Part shown: piece by piece, positions 9,503 through 16,346 of the stretch
Layout of the letters: each line of letters opens with the position of its first letter
How positions within the stretch are numbered: position 1 is the first letter of the stretch
Source: Bacillota bacterium
GTDB taxonomy: Bacteria > Bacillota > Clostridia > Saccharofermentanales > DTU023
Length of the DNA: 23,768 nt
Assembly: GCA_023426575.1 (NCBI GenBank)
Contig: JAFAAL010000002.1
Span: 1-23,768 of the forward strand
Direction of reading: 5' to 3'
The notes under the pieces: generated by a model
Told to the model about the DNA's origin: nothing
Seen by the model: the letters and a program-made list of their open reading frames with translations, nothing else
The model's database searches: none
Translations under genes and position numbers: made by a program

Positions 9503-10466
9503 ATGGGTCCTTCTCTATGGTGGCCAGGGCGCCCAGCTCCCTGGCATGGGCCGCGATCTCGCCGAGGCCTATCCCGCCGAGAGCTTGTACGAGAATTTTT
9601 TCCAGGAGCATCCTGCCTACTGTGAGCTCTTCGACTTAGATGCTGAGACCCTCGCTCTCAGCCGCTATGCCCAGCCCGCCCTCATCCTCTTCGACCTCAC
9701 GATCTGGCGTCTTCTGAAGCGAGCAGGACTAGCGATTGGAGCAAGTTTTGGCCTCAGTATCGGCGAATTTGCCGCCCTCGCCACCGCTGGCGTCTATCCC
9801 CCTGAAGCCATCCTCGAGATCGCCGTCCAGAGAGCCCAGCTGATGAGTCAGCGCATGGCGAGACGACAGGCTGAGGGCCATGAAGAGGGCATGCTCGCAA
9901 TTCTCGGCCTCGAGGCTCAAGCTGTCAGTGAACTCATCCGAAAGAGGCCAGAACTCACGATTGCCAATTACAATGCGCCCACTCAGCTCGTCCTCTCCGG
10001 GCCGAAGTCTGCCCTCGCCGAGCTCGCGACTGCAGCCCTCGCAGGCGGGGCACGCCGTGCAGTCCCTCTCGAGGTCGAGGGCGCCTTCCACTCGCCGATC
10101 TTCAGCCCAGATGTCCCAGAGCTTGCCGCTATCCTCAGCCGCTTCGAGGCTCGGGCCCCAGAGATCGCCCTGCCCCTGAATTTGACGGGAGACTTTGCAA
10201 AGATCCCTCCTGATCAGACGGCAGACGCTTATTTCAAAGAGATCATGAGCGCCCAGATGGCTGCGCCGACCCATGTGGACGAGGCCCTCGATCGACTGAT
10301 CGACGCAGGCTTCAGCCACTATCTTGAAATCAGCCCACAGCCTGTCCTGGTCCCGCTCTTGAAGCGCAAGCGTCGTGACTTAGAGCTTGAGAGCATCAGC
10401 GATTTGGCCTCGCTTGAGGCTTTTGCCAGGAAATATCAGCTCAGATTGGAGAAAGAACATGTCTAA
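9489..10466 (+). CDS. fabD: Malonyl-CoA:ACP transacylase
   Basis: FabD moves malonyl from CoA to ACP. The 325-residue product has GGQGAQLPGMG near the N terminus, the nucleophile elbow GLSIGEF with Ser90, and the catalytic His201 in GAFHSP. The elbow reads GLSIG where the textbook motif is GHSLG; Leu at the second position also occurs in other FabD proteins. I prefer ATG 9489, which has GGAG 9 nt upstream; the earlier ATG at 9474 lacks a ribosome site. It overlaps the upstream gene by 14 nt and fabG by 8 nt. Confidence 0.94.
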   Translation: MNESKWVLLYGGQGAQLPGMGRDLAEAYPAESLYENFFQEHPAYCELFDLDAETLALSRYAQPALILFDLTIWRLLKRAGLAIGASFGLSIGEFAALATAGVYPPEAILEIAVQRAQLMSQRMARRQAEGHEEGMLAILGLEAQAVSELIRKRPELTIANYNAPTQLVLSGPKSALAELATAALAGGARRAVPLEVEGAFHSPIFSPDVPELAAILSRFEARAPEIALPLNLTGDFAKIPPDQTADAYFKEIMSAQMAAPTHVDEALDRLIDAGFSHYLEISPQPVLVPLLKRKRRDLELESISDLASLEAFARKYQLRLEKEHV

Positions 10467-11196
10467 AGAACTCATTCTCATCACGGGGGCCAGCCGTGGC
10501 ATCGGCGCTGCCATCGCCGAGCGACTCGCCAGCCCAGAGCGCCTCCTCTACCTCCACTACGGCCAGAGTGCCGAGGCCGCGACGGCTCTGCAGACCCGCC
10601 TCGGAGAGCAGGGCTGCGAGGCCCGCCTCATCCAGGCCAACCTCAGTGACGCCAGCGCCTGTCAGCGCCTGATCGCCGAGATTCTCGAGGCCGAGGGCCG
10701 CCTCGACGTCCTGGTCAACAACGCGGGCCAGACCCGCGACAAACTCTGCCTTCGGATGAGCGACGAGGACTACGAGACGATCTACGAAATCAATCAGCGG
10801 GCCCCCTTCATCCTGATGCGCGAGGCCGCGCGCCCGATGCTGAAGCAGCGCTCGGGGCGGATCATCAATATTGCGAGCATATCGGGCCTCGTCGGCAACG
10901 CGGGCCAGATGAATTATGCCGCGACAAAAGCCGCCCTCGTCGCCATGACGAAGTCGCTGGCTCTCGAACTCGGCTCTCGCGGTATCACGGTCAATGCCGT
11001 GGCCCCCGGCTTCATCGAGACGGAGATGACGGCCGTATTGAAGCCAGAGATCCAAGAGAGCATCCGCCAGAATATCCCGCTCGGCCGCTTCGGCCAGGCC
11101 TCAGAGGTGGCAGAAGTCGTCGCCTTTCTGGCGAGTCCTGCGGCCTCATATATCACCGCCCAGTGCCTCTCGGTCGACGGCGGACTCAAGCGTTAG
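10459..11196 (+). CDS. fabG: 3-oxoacyl-ACP reductase
   Basis: FabG reduces beta-ketoacyl-ACP with NADPH. The 245-residue short-chain dehydrogenase has the cofactor motif TGASRGIG (10-17 region), NNAG (87-90) and the catalytic Ser140, Tyr153 and Lys157 (YAATK), and ends with the family-typical SVDGGL. The start at 10459 gives the usual N terminus and has GGAGAAAG upstream; longer readings would run inside fabD. It overlaps fabD by 8 nt. Length is typical (about 245). Confidence 0.96.
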   Translation: MSKELILITGASRGIGAAIAERLASPERLLYLHYGQSAEAATALQTRLGEQGCEARLIQANLSDASACQRLIAEILEAEGRLDVLVNNAGQTRDKLCLRMSDEDYETIYEINQRAPFILMREAARPMLKQRSGRIINIASISGLVGNAGQMNYAATKAALVAMTKSLALELGSRGITVNAVAPGFIETEMTAVLKPEIQESIRQNIPLGRFGQASEVAEVVAFLASPAASYITAQCLSVDGGLKR

Positions 11197-11205
11197 GAGG
11201 AAGAG

Positions 11206-12447
11206 ATGAAAAAAGAACGCGTTGTCATCACGGGCATCGGCCTGATTACGCCCCTGGGGCTCGATACGAAGAGCAGCTGGGAGGCGATTAAAAATGGGAA
11301 GCTCGGCATCAAGAAGCTCAGCAAAGTGAGCCTCGATGACGTCGATATCTCGCTGGCCGCCGAGATCTTAAACTTCGATCCCCTCGCCCACTTCAGTAAG
11401 AAAGAGGCGCGCCGCATGGATACCGTCACTCAGTATGGGGTGGTGGCCGCGCGTGAGGCGCTGGCGAGCAGCAAGCTCCAGACGGGCGACTATGATCCCG
11501 AGCGGGCCGGCGTCATCGTCGGTACGGGGATCGGTGGACTCTCAACAATCGAAAAAGAACATGAGACGGGGCTGACGCGGGGCTTTGGCCGCATTTCTCC
11601 TTTCTTTATCCCGCTCAGCATTGCCAATATCACTGCGGGCAGCATCGCCATGGACAGCGGCTTCCATGGCTGCTGCACCGCGGTCGTCACCGCATGCGCT
11701 GCGGCGACAAATTCGATCGGCGAGGCCTTTCACAAGATTCGGGATGGCTACCTCGACCTCGCGCTGGCGGGGGGTGCCGAGGCCTCGATCACAGACCTTG
11801 GGATCGGCGGTTTCGCCTCGCTCCATGCACTGTCTAAGAGTACGGAGCCCGAGACGGGGTCGCGCCCCTTTGACCGCGATCGTGACGGCTTCGTCATGGG
11901 GGAGGGCGCAGGCATTCTGCTCCTCGAGAGCCTGAGCTCGGCGAAGCGGCGTGGGGCTTCAATCATCGCTGAGATCGTCGGCTATGGCGCGAGCTGCGAC
12001 GCCTACCACCTGACCGCGCCAGATCCTGAGGGGAGCGAGGCCGCACACTGTCTCAGACTCTGCATCGAGGATGCGGGACTGCAGCCTGAAGACATTCAGT
12101 ACATCAATGCCCACGGGACCTCAACGCCCTTAAATGACAGCTGTGAGACCCTGGCGATTAAGAAGTGCTTTGGCGAGAGAGCTTATGCGCTCAAGATCTC
12201 CTCGACCAAGTCACAGATCGGCCACCTCCTCGGGGCCAGCGGCGGCGTCGAGGCCGCTGTGACAGCCCTCGCCCTCCACGATCAATTTGCACCACCGACC
12301 CTCGGGCTCGTCAATCCCGACCCCGACTGCGATCTCGACTACCTGCCCGGCCAGGGCCAGGCCCTCGAGATGCACTACGCCCTCAGCAATTCACTCGGCT
12401 TCGGCGGCCACAATGCCTGCCTCGCGCTCAAGCGCTATGAAGCTTAA
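11206..12447 (+). CDS. fabF: Beta-ketoacyl-ACP synthase II
   Basis: FabF condenses malonyl-ACP with the growing acyl-ACP. The 413-residue thiolase-fold protein has the nucleophile Cys164 (VVTACAAATNSIG), His303 (NAHGTSTPLND), Lys335 and His340 (SSTKSQIGHLLGASG), and the C-terminal gate motif GFGGHN. AGGAGG lies 6 nt before the ATG, and the gap to fabG is only 9 bp. This is the first gene of the operon that does not overlap its predecessor. As the only elongating synthase seen here (no FabB), it would also extend any unsaturated intermediates. Confidence 0.96.
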   Translation: MKKERVVITGIGLITPLGLDTKSSWEAIKNGKLGIKKLSKVSLDDVDISLAAEILNFDPLAHFSKKEARRMDTVTQYGVVAAREALASSKLQTGDYDPERAGVIVGTGIGGLSTIEKEHETGLTRGFGRISPFFIPLSIANITAGSIAMDSGFHGCCTAVVTACAAATNSIGEAFHKIRDGYLDLALAGGAEASITDLGIGGFASLHALSKSTEPETGSRPFDRDRDGFVMGEGAGILLLESLSSAKRRGASIIAEIVGYGASCDAYHLTAPDPEGSEAAHCLRLCIEDAGLQPEDIQYINAHGTSTPLNDSCETLAIKKCFGERAYALKISSTKSQIGHLLGASGGVEAAVTALALHDQFAPPTLGLVNPDPDCDLDYLPGQGQALEMHYALSNSLGFGGHNACLALKRYEA

Positions 12448-12458
12448 AAGGAGCCCTC

Positions 12459-12920
12459 ATGCAGCAACTCAAGCTTAATTATCAAGAGATCCAGGAAGTC
12501 TTGCCCCACCGCTACCCCTTCCTCCTCATCGACAAGATTGTCGACGGCGAGGTGGGCCAGTGGGCTCAAGGGGTCAAGGCCATCAGCGGCAACGAGGCCG
12601 TCTTCCAGGGACACTTCCCAGGGGAGCCGATCTTCCCTGGCGTCCTCCAGATCGAGGCCCTCGCCCAAGTGGGGGCCGTCGCCCTCCTCTCCGTCCCCGA
12701 AAATCGCGGCCAGATCGCCCTCTTTGCCGGTCTCGACAAGGTCCGCTTCAAGGGGCTCGTGAGGCCCGGTGACCTCCTCGAGCTCAGCTGTCGTTTTACA
12801 GGTCAGAAGGGTCCGATCGGCTATGCGACAGGCGAGGCCAAGGTCGACGGGAAGATTGTCTGTCGCGCAGAACTCCTCTTTGCCCTCATGAATCCGAGAG
12901 GAGCAGATGCTCATACATAA
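12459..12920 (+). CDS. fabZ: 3-hydroxyacyl-ACP dehydratase
   Basis: FabZ removes water from 3-hydroxyacyl-ACP. The 153-residue hot-dog protein has LPHRYPFLLID near the N terminus and the active-site helix GHFPGEPIFPGVLQIEALAQ, with His52 and Glu66 as catalytic residues. AAAAGGAG precedes the ATG. It is the last biosynthetic gene of the operon, 11 bp after fabF. No FabA or FabM is present, so the origin of unsaturated fatty acids is open; see the FabX-like entry. No terminator separates it from the regulator gene downstream. Confidence 0.96.
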   Translation: MQQLKLNYQEIQEVLPHRYPFLLIDKIVDGEVGQWAQGVKAISGNEAVFQGHFPGEPIFPGVLQIEALAQVGAVALLSVPENRGQIALFAGLDKVRFKGLVRPGDLLELSCRFTGQKGPIGYATGEAKVDGKIVCRAELLFALMNPRGADAHT

Positions 12921-12969
12921 ATTTTTATGAAAAAGCTATACTTTTGAGACAAATTTTCATTTTATCTTC

Positions 12970-12978
12970 TGTTATAAT
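12970..12978 (+). promoter_or_regulatory. Extended -10 promoter for the marR gene
   Basis: TGTTATAAT is a perfect extended -10 element (TGn-TATAAT), 19 bp before the marR start codon and only about 50 bp after the fabZ stop. The nearest -35-like hexamer, TTGAGA at 12944-12949, is 23 bp away, too far to count. A small palindrome with arms CATAAA and TTTATG (12916-12929) lies just upstream and may bind a regulator. The regulator can therefore be made both from the operon and from its own promoter. Confidence 0.55.
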
Positions 12979-12997
12979 ACAGAGGAGGTGTTTGAAC

Positions 12998-13465
12998 ATG
13001 TTATATGAGGATATACGTGCCATCTATACGAAATTTAAGCTGTATTACTATCGTCGCATTTTCCGAAAGCTCGACACAGGAGCCAAGGACGCATTGACAG
13101 CGATAGAGACATTTTGTGCCGAGGCCATCTATGGCCTAGGGAGGCCCAACCTCACCGAATTTGCCAAGTTCATCAATGTCTCTCAGCCCAATGCCGCTTA
13201 CAAGATCCGCAGCCTCGAGAAAAAGGGCTATGTGCGTCGCGTCCGCTCAGAGGCCGACTGCCGCGTCGTCCACCTCGAAGTGACCGAGAAATTCATGAAG
13301 CTCTACGGCTCGAGCGAGCGCTATGCCAAGGTTCTCGCCAAGCGCATCCAGCGCCGCTTCCCCGAAGAAGACATCCAAAAGCTCGAAGAGATGCTCGGTA
13401 TCATCTCAAACGAGCTGATGCGCGAAGTCAATATCTATCTCCAGACGCCCGTCGAGGACGTCTAG
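12998..13465 (+). CDS. MarR-family transcriptional regulator (FabT-like role proposed)
   Basis: This 155-residue winged-helix protein has a recognition segment NLTEFAKFINVSQPNAAYKI (51-70), then RSLEKKGYVRRVRSEADCRV with the wing, flanked by N- and C-terminal dimerisation helices. I chose ATG 12998 because AGAGGAGGTG lies 7 nt upstream; the longer frame begins with a TTG inside the promoter region. MarR-type regulators such as FabT control fatty acid operons in other Firmicutes, usually from within or beside the operon. By position this protein is the likely regulator of the operon, perhaps through the palindrome at 2196-2227. That link is inference. The ligand is unknown. Its stop is only 2 bp from the stop of the convergent gene. 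Confidence 0.88.
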   Translation: MLYEDIRAIYTKFKLYYYRRIFRKLDTGAKDALTAIETFCAEAIYGLGRPNLTEFAKFINVSQPNAAYKIRSLEKKGYVRRVRSEADCRVVHLEVTEKFMKLYGSSERYAKVLAKRIQRRFPEEDIQKLEEMLGIISNELMREVNIYLQTPVEDV

Positions 13466-13467
13466 AG

Positions 13468-13980
13468 CTAGATCACATCAATTTGACAGACCCGCATCGC
13501 AGCCAGCGCATTCTCATGACTCTCGGGGCTCACGCCCGCACAGCCCTCGCTGATGACTGAGACAGGGACCTCCGGCAGCGCTGCCTTGATGATCATCGCA
13601 TTACTGATGACACAGATATCGGTACAGAGGCCAATCAGCGTGATCTTTTCAATGGGTTCTTCACGATGAAGCTCCTGGAGGCGCGAGGCGAGATCGAGAG
13701 AGCCAAAACTTGGCTTGTCGATGATCTCAGCGCCCTCGAGATAAACCTCGGGCAAGATCTGCCAGCCGCGACTGCCCCTCACACAATGTTCCACGGGCAA
13801 TCTCTGACCCTCCTGAGTCGTAAGATAATCCTGCTCATGGCTGTCTCTCGTGTAGATAATCTTACCCTCAAAATTTGAGATAATATCTCGAACACGGGGC
13901 ACAATCGCCTGGGCCTCGGCGGTGCCGAGAGCTCCGCGGACAAAATCTTCTTGCATATCAACAACAATTAAAACGTTCAT
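13468..13980 (-). CDS. Cysteine hydrolase of the isochorismatase/nicotinamidase family
   Basis: This 170-residue hydrolase has the family catalytic triad: Asp8 (VVDMQEDF), Lys89 (IIDKPSFGS) and Cys123 (LCTDICVISNA). Possible metal ligands like those of nicotinamidase PncA are D46 and H48 (TRDSH) and H65 (LPVEHC). This pattern suggests a nicotinamidase, which deamidates nicotinamide for NAD salvage, but the substrate is not proven. The start at 13980 fits the family N terminus; the upstream frame adds 29 unlike residues. GGAG lies 13 nt upstream, a longer spacing than usual. It converges with marR, with 2 bp between stops and no visible terminator. Confidence 0.87.
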   Translation of the reverse strand: MNVLIVVDMQEDFVRGALGTAEAQAIVPRVRDIISNFEGKIIYTRDSHEQDYLTTQEGQRLPVEHCVRGSRGWQILPEVYLEGAEIIDKPSFGSLDLASRLQELHREEPIEKITLIGLCTDICVISNAMIIKAALPEVPVSVISEGCAGVSPESHENALAAMRVCQIDVI

Positions 13981-14039
13981 TTCTGAGGCTTTTCTCCTTT
14001 TTTCATGAGATGACAAAATCGCAGGTGAAACAAGATGAA

Positions 14040-14065
14040 GAAGCGCCACCTCTCGGCGACGCTTC
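14040..14065 (-). terminator. Possible weak terminator behind the LPKTG gene
   Basis: GAAGC and GCTTC, with inner GCC/GGC pairs and a 3-nt bulge, can form a hairpin between the LPKTG-protein gene and the hydrolase gene. On the minus strand it is followed by TTCATCTTGTTTC, only a loose T-rich tract, so termination would be partial at best. Confidence 0.3.
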
Positions 14066-14075
14066 AACTTTTCAC

Positions 14076-14378
14076 TTATTTTGACTTATCCACTGGGCGA
14101 TTTGTCGGCTGTGACTTCGGCGCGCCAGGAGCCACCTTGCCCTGAGAGTTGGGGCCATTCATCACGACCTTTGGTCCCTGCGGACGCTTCGGACCCTTGG
14201 GCCCCTTGGGACCCTTGCCACCGCCCTTGCGGCGAAGATAGAAGGAGAGGATAAGAAGAACCGCGGCGAGAGCCATCAGGCCGACGGCATAGTAGACATA
14301 TGACTTCTCACCCGTCTTGGGCAAGGTATTCAGCACAAATTGCGTCAGGACATATGAAACGCTCATGAAAAGCACCAT
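14076..14378 (-). CDS. Small LPKTG protein with collagen-like basic tail (possibly a gene remnant)
   Basis: A 100-residue product with LPKTG at residues 19-23, a membrane helix (about 29-48), then RRKGGGKGPKGPKGPKRPQGPK and a Pro/Asn/Lys-rich tail to residue 100. Classical sortase substrates end within about ten residues of the helix; here about 50 basic residues follow it and only 18 precede the sorting motif. The N terminus has no clear signal peptide. An in-frame TGA lies just upstream of the ATG, and the nearest AAAGG is about 15 nt away, so expression is doubtful. It may be the anchor end of a lost surface protein with an extended tail, or a small membrane protein in its own right. Composition matches the G+C-rich side. 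Confidence 0.5.
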   Translation of the reverse strand: MVLFMSVSYVLTQFVLNTLPKTGEKSYVYYAVGLMALAAVLLILSFYLRRKGGGKGPKGPKGPKRPQGPKVVMNGPNSQGKVAPGAPKSQPTNRPVDKSK

Positions 14379-14513
14379 ACTTCAAAAAGAAGCCCTTTCC
14401 TTGCTTATTCGCCTATAGGATAGGCCGATTGAGAGCATAGGTCAATGAAAATTCTGTGACAAAGTTCTGCAATCCGCCGAGCTGATGATTATGATCTAAA
14501 GGCGAGATCTGCA

Positions 14514-14542
14514 TTGCAATTTGACTGCCAGAGATTTATACT
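14514..14542 (+). promoter_or_regulatory. Promoter of tRNA-Gly
   Basis: TTGCAA (14514-14519), a 17-bp spacer and TATACT (14537-14542) form a sigma-A-type promoter. Start of transcription would be near 14549, about 14 nt before the mature tRNA. The 130 bp between the LPKTG gene and this promoter hold nothing else I can recognise. Confidence 0.55.
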
Positions 14543-14562
14543 GACTTCGACTCAAAAATCTT

Positions 14563-14636
14563 GCGGGTGTAGTTCAATGGTAGAACATCAGCTTCCCAAG
14601 CTGAATACGGGGGTTCGATTCCCCTCACCCGCTCCA
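14563..14636 (+). tRNA. tRNA-Gly (anticodon CCC)
   Basis: A full cloverleaf of 74 nt can be drawn. Acceptor arms are GCGGGTG and CACCCGC, the D arm GTTC/GAAC, the anticodon arm TCAGC/GCTGA with loop TTCCCAA (anticodon CCC), and the T arm GGGGG TTCGATT CCCCT. The CCA end is encoded. It marks the point where base composition drops; tRNA genes are frequent integration sites, but I found no second copy of its 3' end in the window. Confidence 0.96.
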
Positions 14637-14645
14637 GACACCAAG

Positions 14646-14682
14646 CCTCTGAAACAGCAGTGTTTCAGGGGTTTTTTCTTTT
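14646..14682 (+). terminator. Rho-independent terminator of tRNA-Gly
   Basis: CCTCTGAAAC pairs with GTTTCAGGGG (10 bp, one G-T pair) around a six-base loop, followed by TTTTTTCTTTT. It begins about 10 nt after the tRNA CCA end. Confidence 0.88.
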
Positions 14683-14699
14683 GCCGAAAAACTTAATCG

Positions 14700-14724
14700 A
14701 GATGCTGCCTATGAAGCAGAATCT
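14700..14724 (-). terminator. Possible weak terminator of the minus-strand ABC cassette
   Basis: AGAT and ATCT plus CTGC and GCAG form an 8-bp stem with one G-A mismatch. On the minus strand it is followed by CGATTAAGTTTTT, so the T-run is offset. It lies about 75 bp beyond the last gene of the cassette. Functional termination is uncertain. Confidence 0.25.
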
Positions 14725-14796
14725 TTATATCACAAGGAATTAGAATCGAAGCATTATACGTGATTGCAACTGGTCTATTTAACACCTTTATCACCT

Positions 14797-15456
14797 TTAA
14801 TTTATTTTTCTTATACTAAATTGTTTGAAAAAGTCAGGCAAGGTAGATTCAAGCGTTAAGAAGACCAGAGCAAAAACAAAAAAGACTAAATAACCCTTAA
14901 TGATTGAGAGCGATTTTGGCGGCTCATATAAAAACCATAGTGGAAAACGCTCGGATTCCCATGGTAAAACCACACACAAGAGGAAAGTTAGCAAAAGATC
15001 AATCATAGCGGATCGACTCAAGCGATAAAGCAAGGATTGGAAGCTGAAGACGAAAAAATAAATACAAAGATGACGCAGATAATCAATGAAAGTCCAGTCC
15101 AAAATAAACCTTAAGCCAAAGAACAAGATACCAGCTAGAAAGCTATAGAAAAGAAGGAAGAAAAAATCATCTTTTCTGCTATAGGGCTGCACCATGGTTT
15201 CTAAAACCTCAGATCCAGGCTGTTCAAAGCAAACTCTTTTCAAAAGGATCGACCAATAAGCCGAAAAGAAAGGTAAGACAGTCTGTAAGAGCATGAGCAC
15301 ATAGAATTCAAACTTCTCTTGACCGTAGGCCTTGTGCTTATTAATTTCAAAGGCATAAACAACAAGCAAGGGGATGAGCAAAAATAGGACGAGCAAAGGC
15401 AGATAAAACGCTCGTCCCATTGCTTTAATTTGAATTTTAATTCGTCTAGGCGTCAT
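14797..15456 (-). CDS. Six-helix membrane protein, probable ABC-2-type permease partner
   Basis: This 219-residue, very hydrophobic protein has about six membrane helices (first about 16-36, last about 188-206) and basic ends, in the pattern of small ABC-2-type permeases. I do not recognise a specific family. The ATG follows the TAA of the ATPase gene directly, with AAAGGAG at good distance, so translation is coupled. It is the last gene of the five-gene cassette. With the ATPase and the 782-residue permease it would give one nucleotide-binding protein and two membrane partners. Phe, Leu and Tyr are abundant, and the A+T-rich codon use differs from the fatty acid operon. Confidence 0.75.
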   Translation of the reverse strand: MTPRRIKIQIKAMGRAFYLPLLVLFLLIPLLVVYAFEINKHKAYGQEKFEFYVLMLLQTVLPFFSAYWSILLKRVCFEQPGSEVLETMVQPYSRKDDFFFLLFYSFLAGILFFGLRFILDWTFIDYLRHLCIYFFVFSFQSLLYRLSRSAMIDLLLTFLLCVVLPWESERFPLWFLYEPPKSLSIIKGYLVFFVFALVFLTLESTLPDFFKQFSIRKIN

Positions 15457-16341
15457 TTAAATCTCCTTTAAAAGGCACAAATATCCGTCTTCAAGTTGAG
15501 GTTTGCTCGCCATAATATTTTGCGCGGTAGCACTCAGACAGCGATAATGAGTCACTCCCTCATGAACGTATTTGTTCTTCATAAAATAAGGCTCTTGAAG
15601 TAGGTCCAGATCCCTTTCAGGAATAATATAGACTTTATTCTCTGCAAAGTCTGCCAATGCCTCTTGGGTAAACGGGCCAAGGATTTGACCCTCTTTCATA
15701 ACAAGGATTTGATCGCAAACTGCTTCAACATCGGCTACAATATGCGTCGAAATTAAAATCGTTCGTTCACCGGTCAAACCAGCAATAAGAGATTTGAAGC
15801 GAATACGCTCTTCGATATCCAAACCTGAAGTGGGTTCATCGAAGATGAGAACTTTCGGCTCATTTAAGAGGGCTTGCGCCACCCCTGCTCGACGCACCAT
15901 ACCACCAGAAAACGCCCTCAGCTTTTTATCCAGCACATCGTCTAAATTAACTTGCTTTGCAGCAATCCTTACTTCATCTGCTATCTCGCTCTTTTTTATC
16001 CCCTTGTAATTTGCCAGAAGGCTAAGGGCCTCGCGGAGCGTGAGCTCAGGAAATAAGTTAAAGTTTTGCGAAAGATATCCGAGGTTTTCCTTGTAATTTT
16101 TTTCATTTTTTAATTGGGCACCGTTGAAAGAAATTCTGTCTTTAACCTCAGGAAAGATCAGCGTTAAACAACGAATCAGGGTTGTCTTTCCTGACCCGTT
16201 AGGACCTAAAAGAGCATAGGTATGCGAGCCTAAGTCTAAATTCACCTTATCCAAAACTTTATGTTTTCCGTATGAATAAGATAAATTCCTCACAGCTAAA
16301 ACGCTGATATCTTCTAATGTGACTGTTCTTTTCTCATCCAT
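15457..16341 (-). CDS. ABC transporter ATP-binding protein
   Basis: This protein powers a transporter. Counted from the longer reading it has Walker A GPNGSGKTT, the Q-loop region YLSQNF, the signature FSGGMVRR, Walker B VLIFDEPTSGLD and the switch His in LISTHIV. A C-terminal extension of about 70 residues follows the core, as in the ABC-2 (CcmA/NatA-like) class. Two starts are possible: GTG 16350, overlapping the permease stop as GTGA, or ATG 16341 with AGGTGA about 5 nt upstream. I favour ATG 16341 (294 residues). The gene lies between the two membrane-protein genes, and all three are tightly packed. Confidence 0.92.
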   Translation of the reverse strand: MDEKRTVTLEDISVLAVRNLSYSYGKHKVLDKVNLDLGSHTYALLGPNGSGKTTLIRCLTLIFPEVKDRISFNGAQLKNEKNYKENLGYLSQNFNLFPELTLREALSLLANYKGIKKSEIADEVRIAAKQVNLDDVLDKKLRAFSGGMVRRAGVAQALLNEPKVLIFDEPTSGLDIEERIRFKSLIAGLTGERTILISTHIVADVEAVCDQILVMKEGQILGPFTQEALADFAENKVYIIPERDLDLLQEPYFMKNKYVHEGVTHYRCLSATAQNIMASKPQLEDGYLCLLKEI

Positions 16342-16346
16342 AAGTA

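Noticed and set aside
12916..12929. Terminator between fabZ and marR
   Set aside because: The dyad has only six A/T-rich pairs with a two-base centre and no following T-run; better read as a possible binding site.
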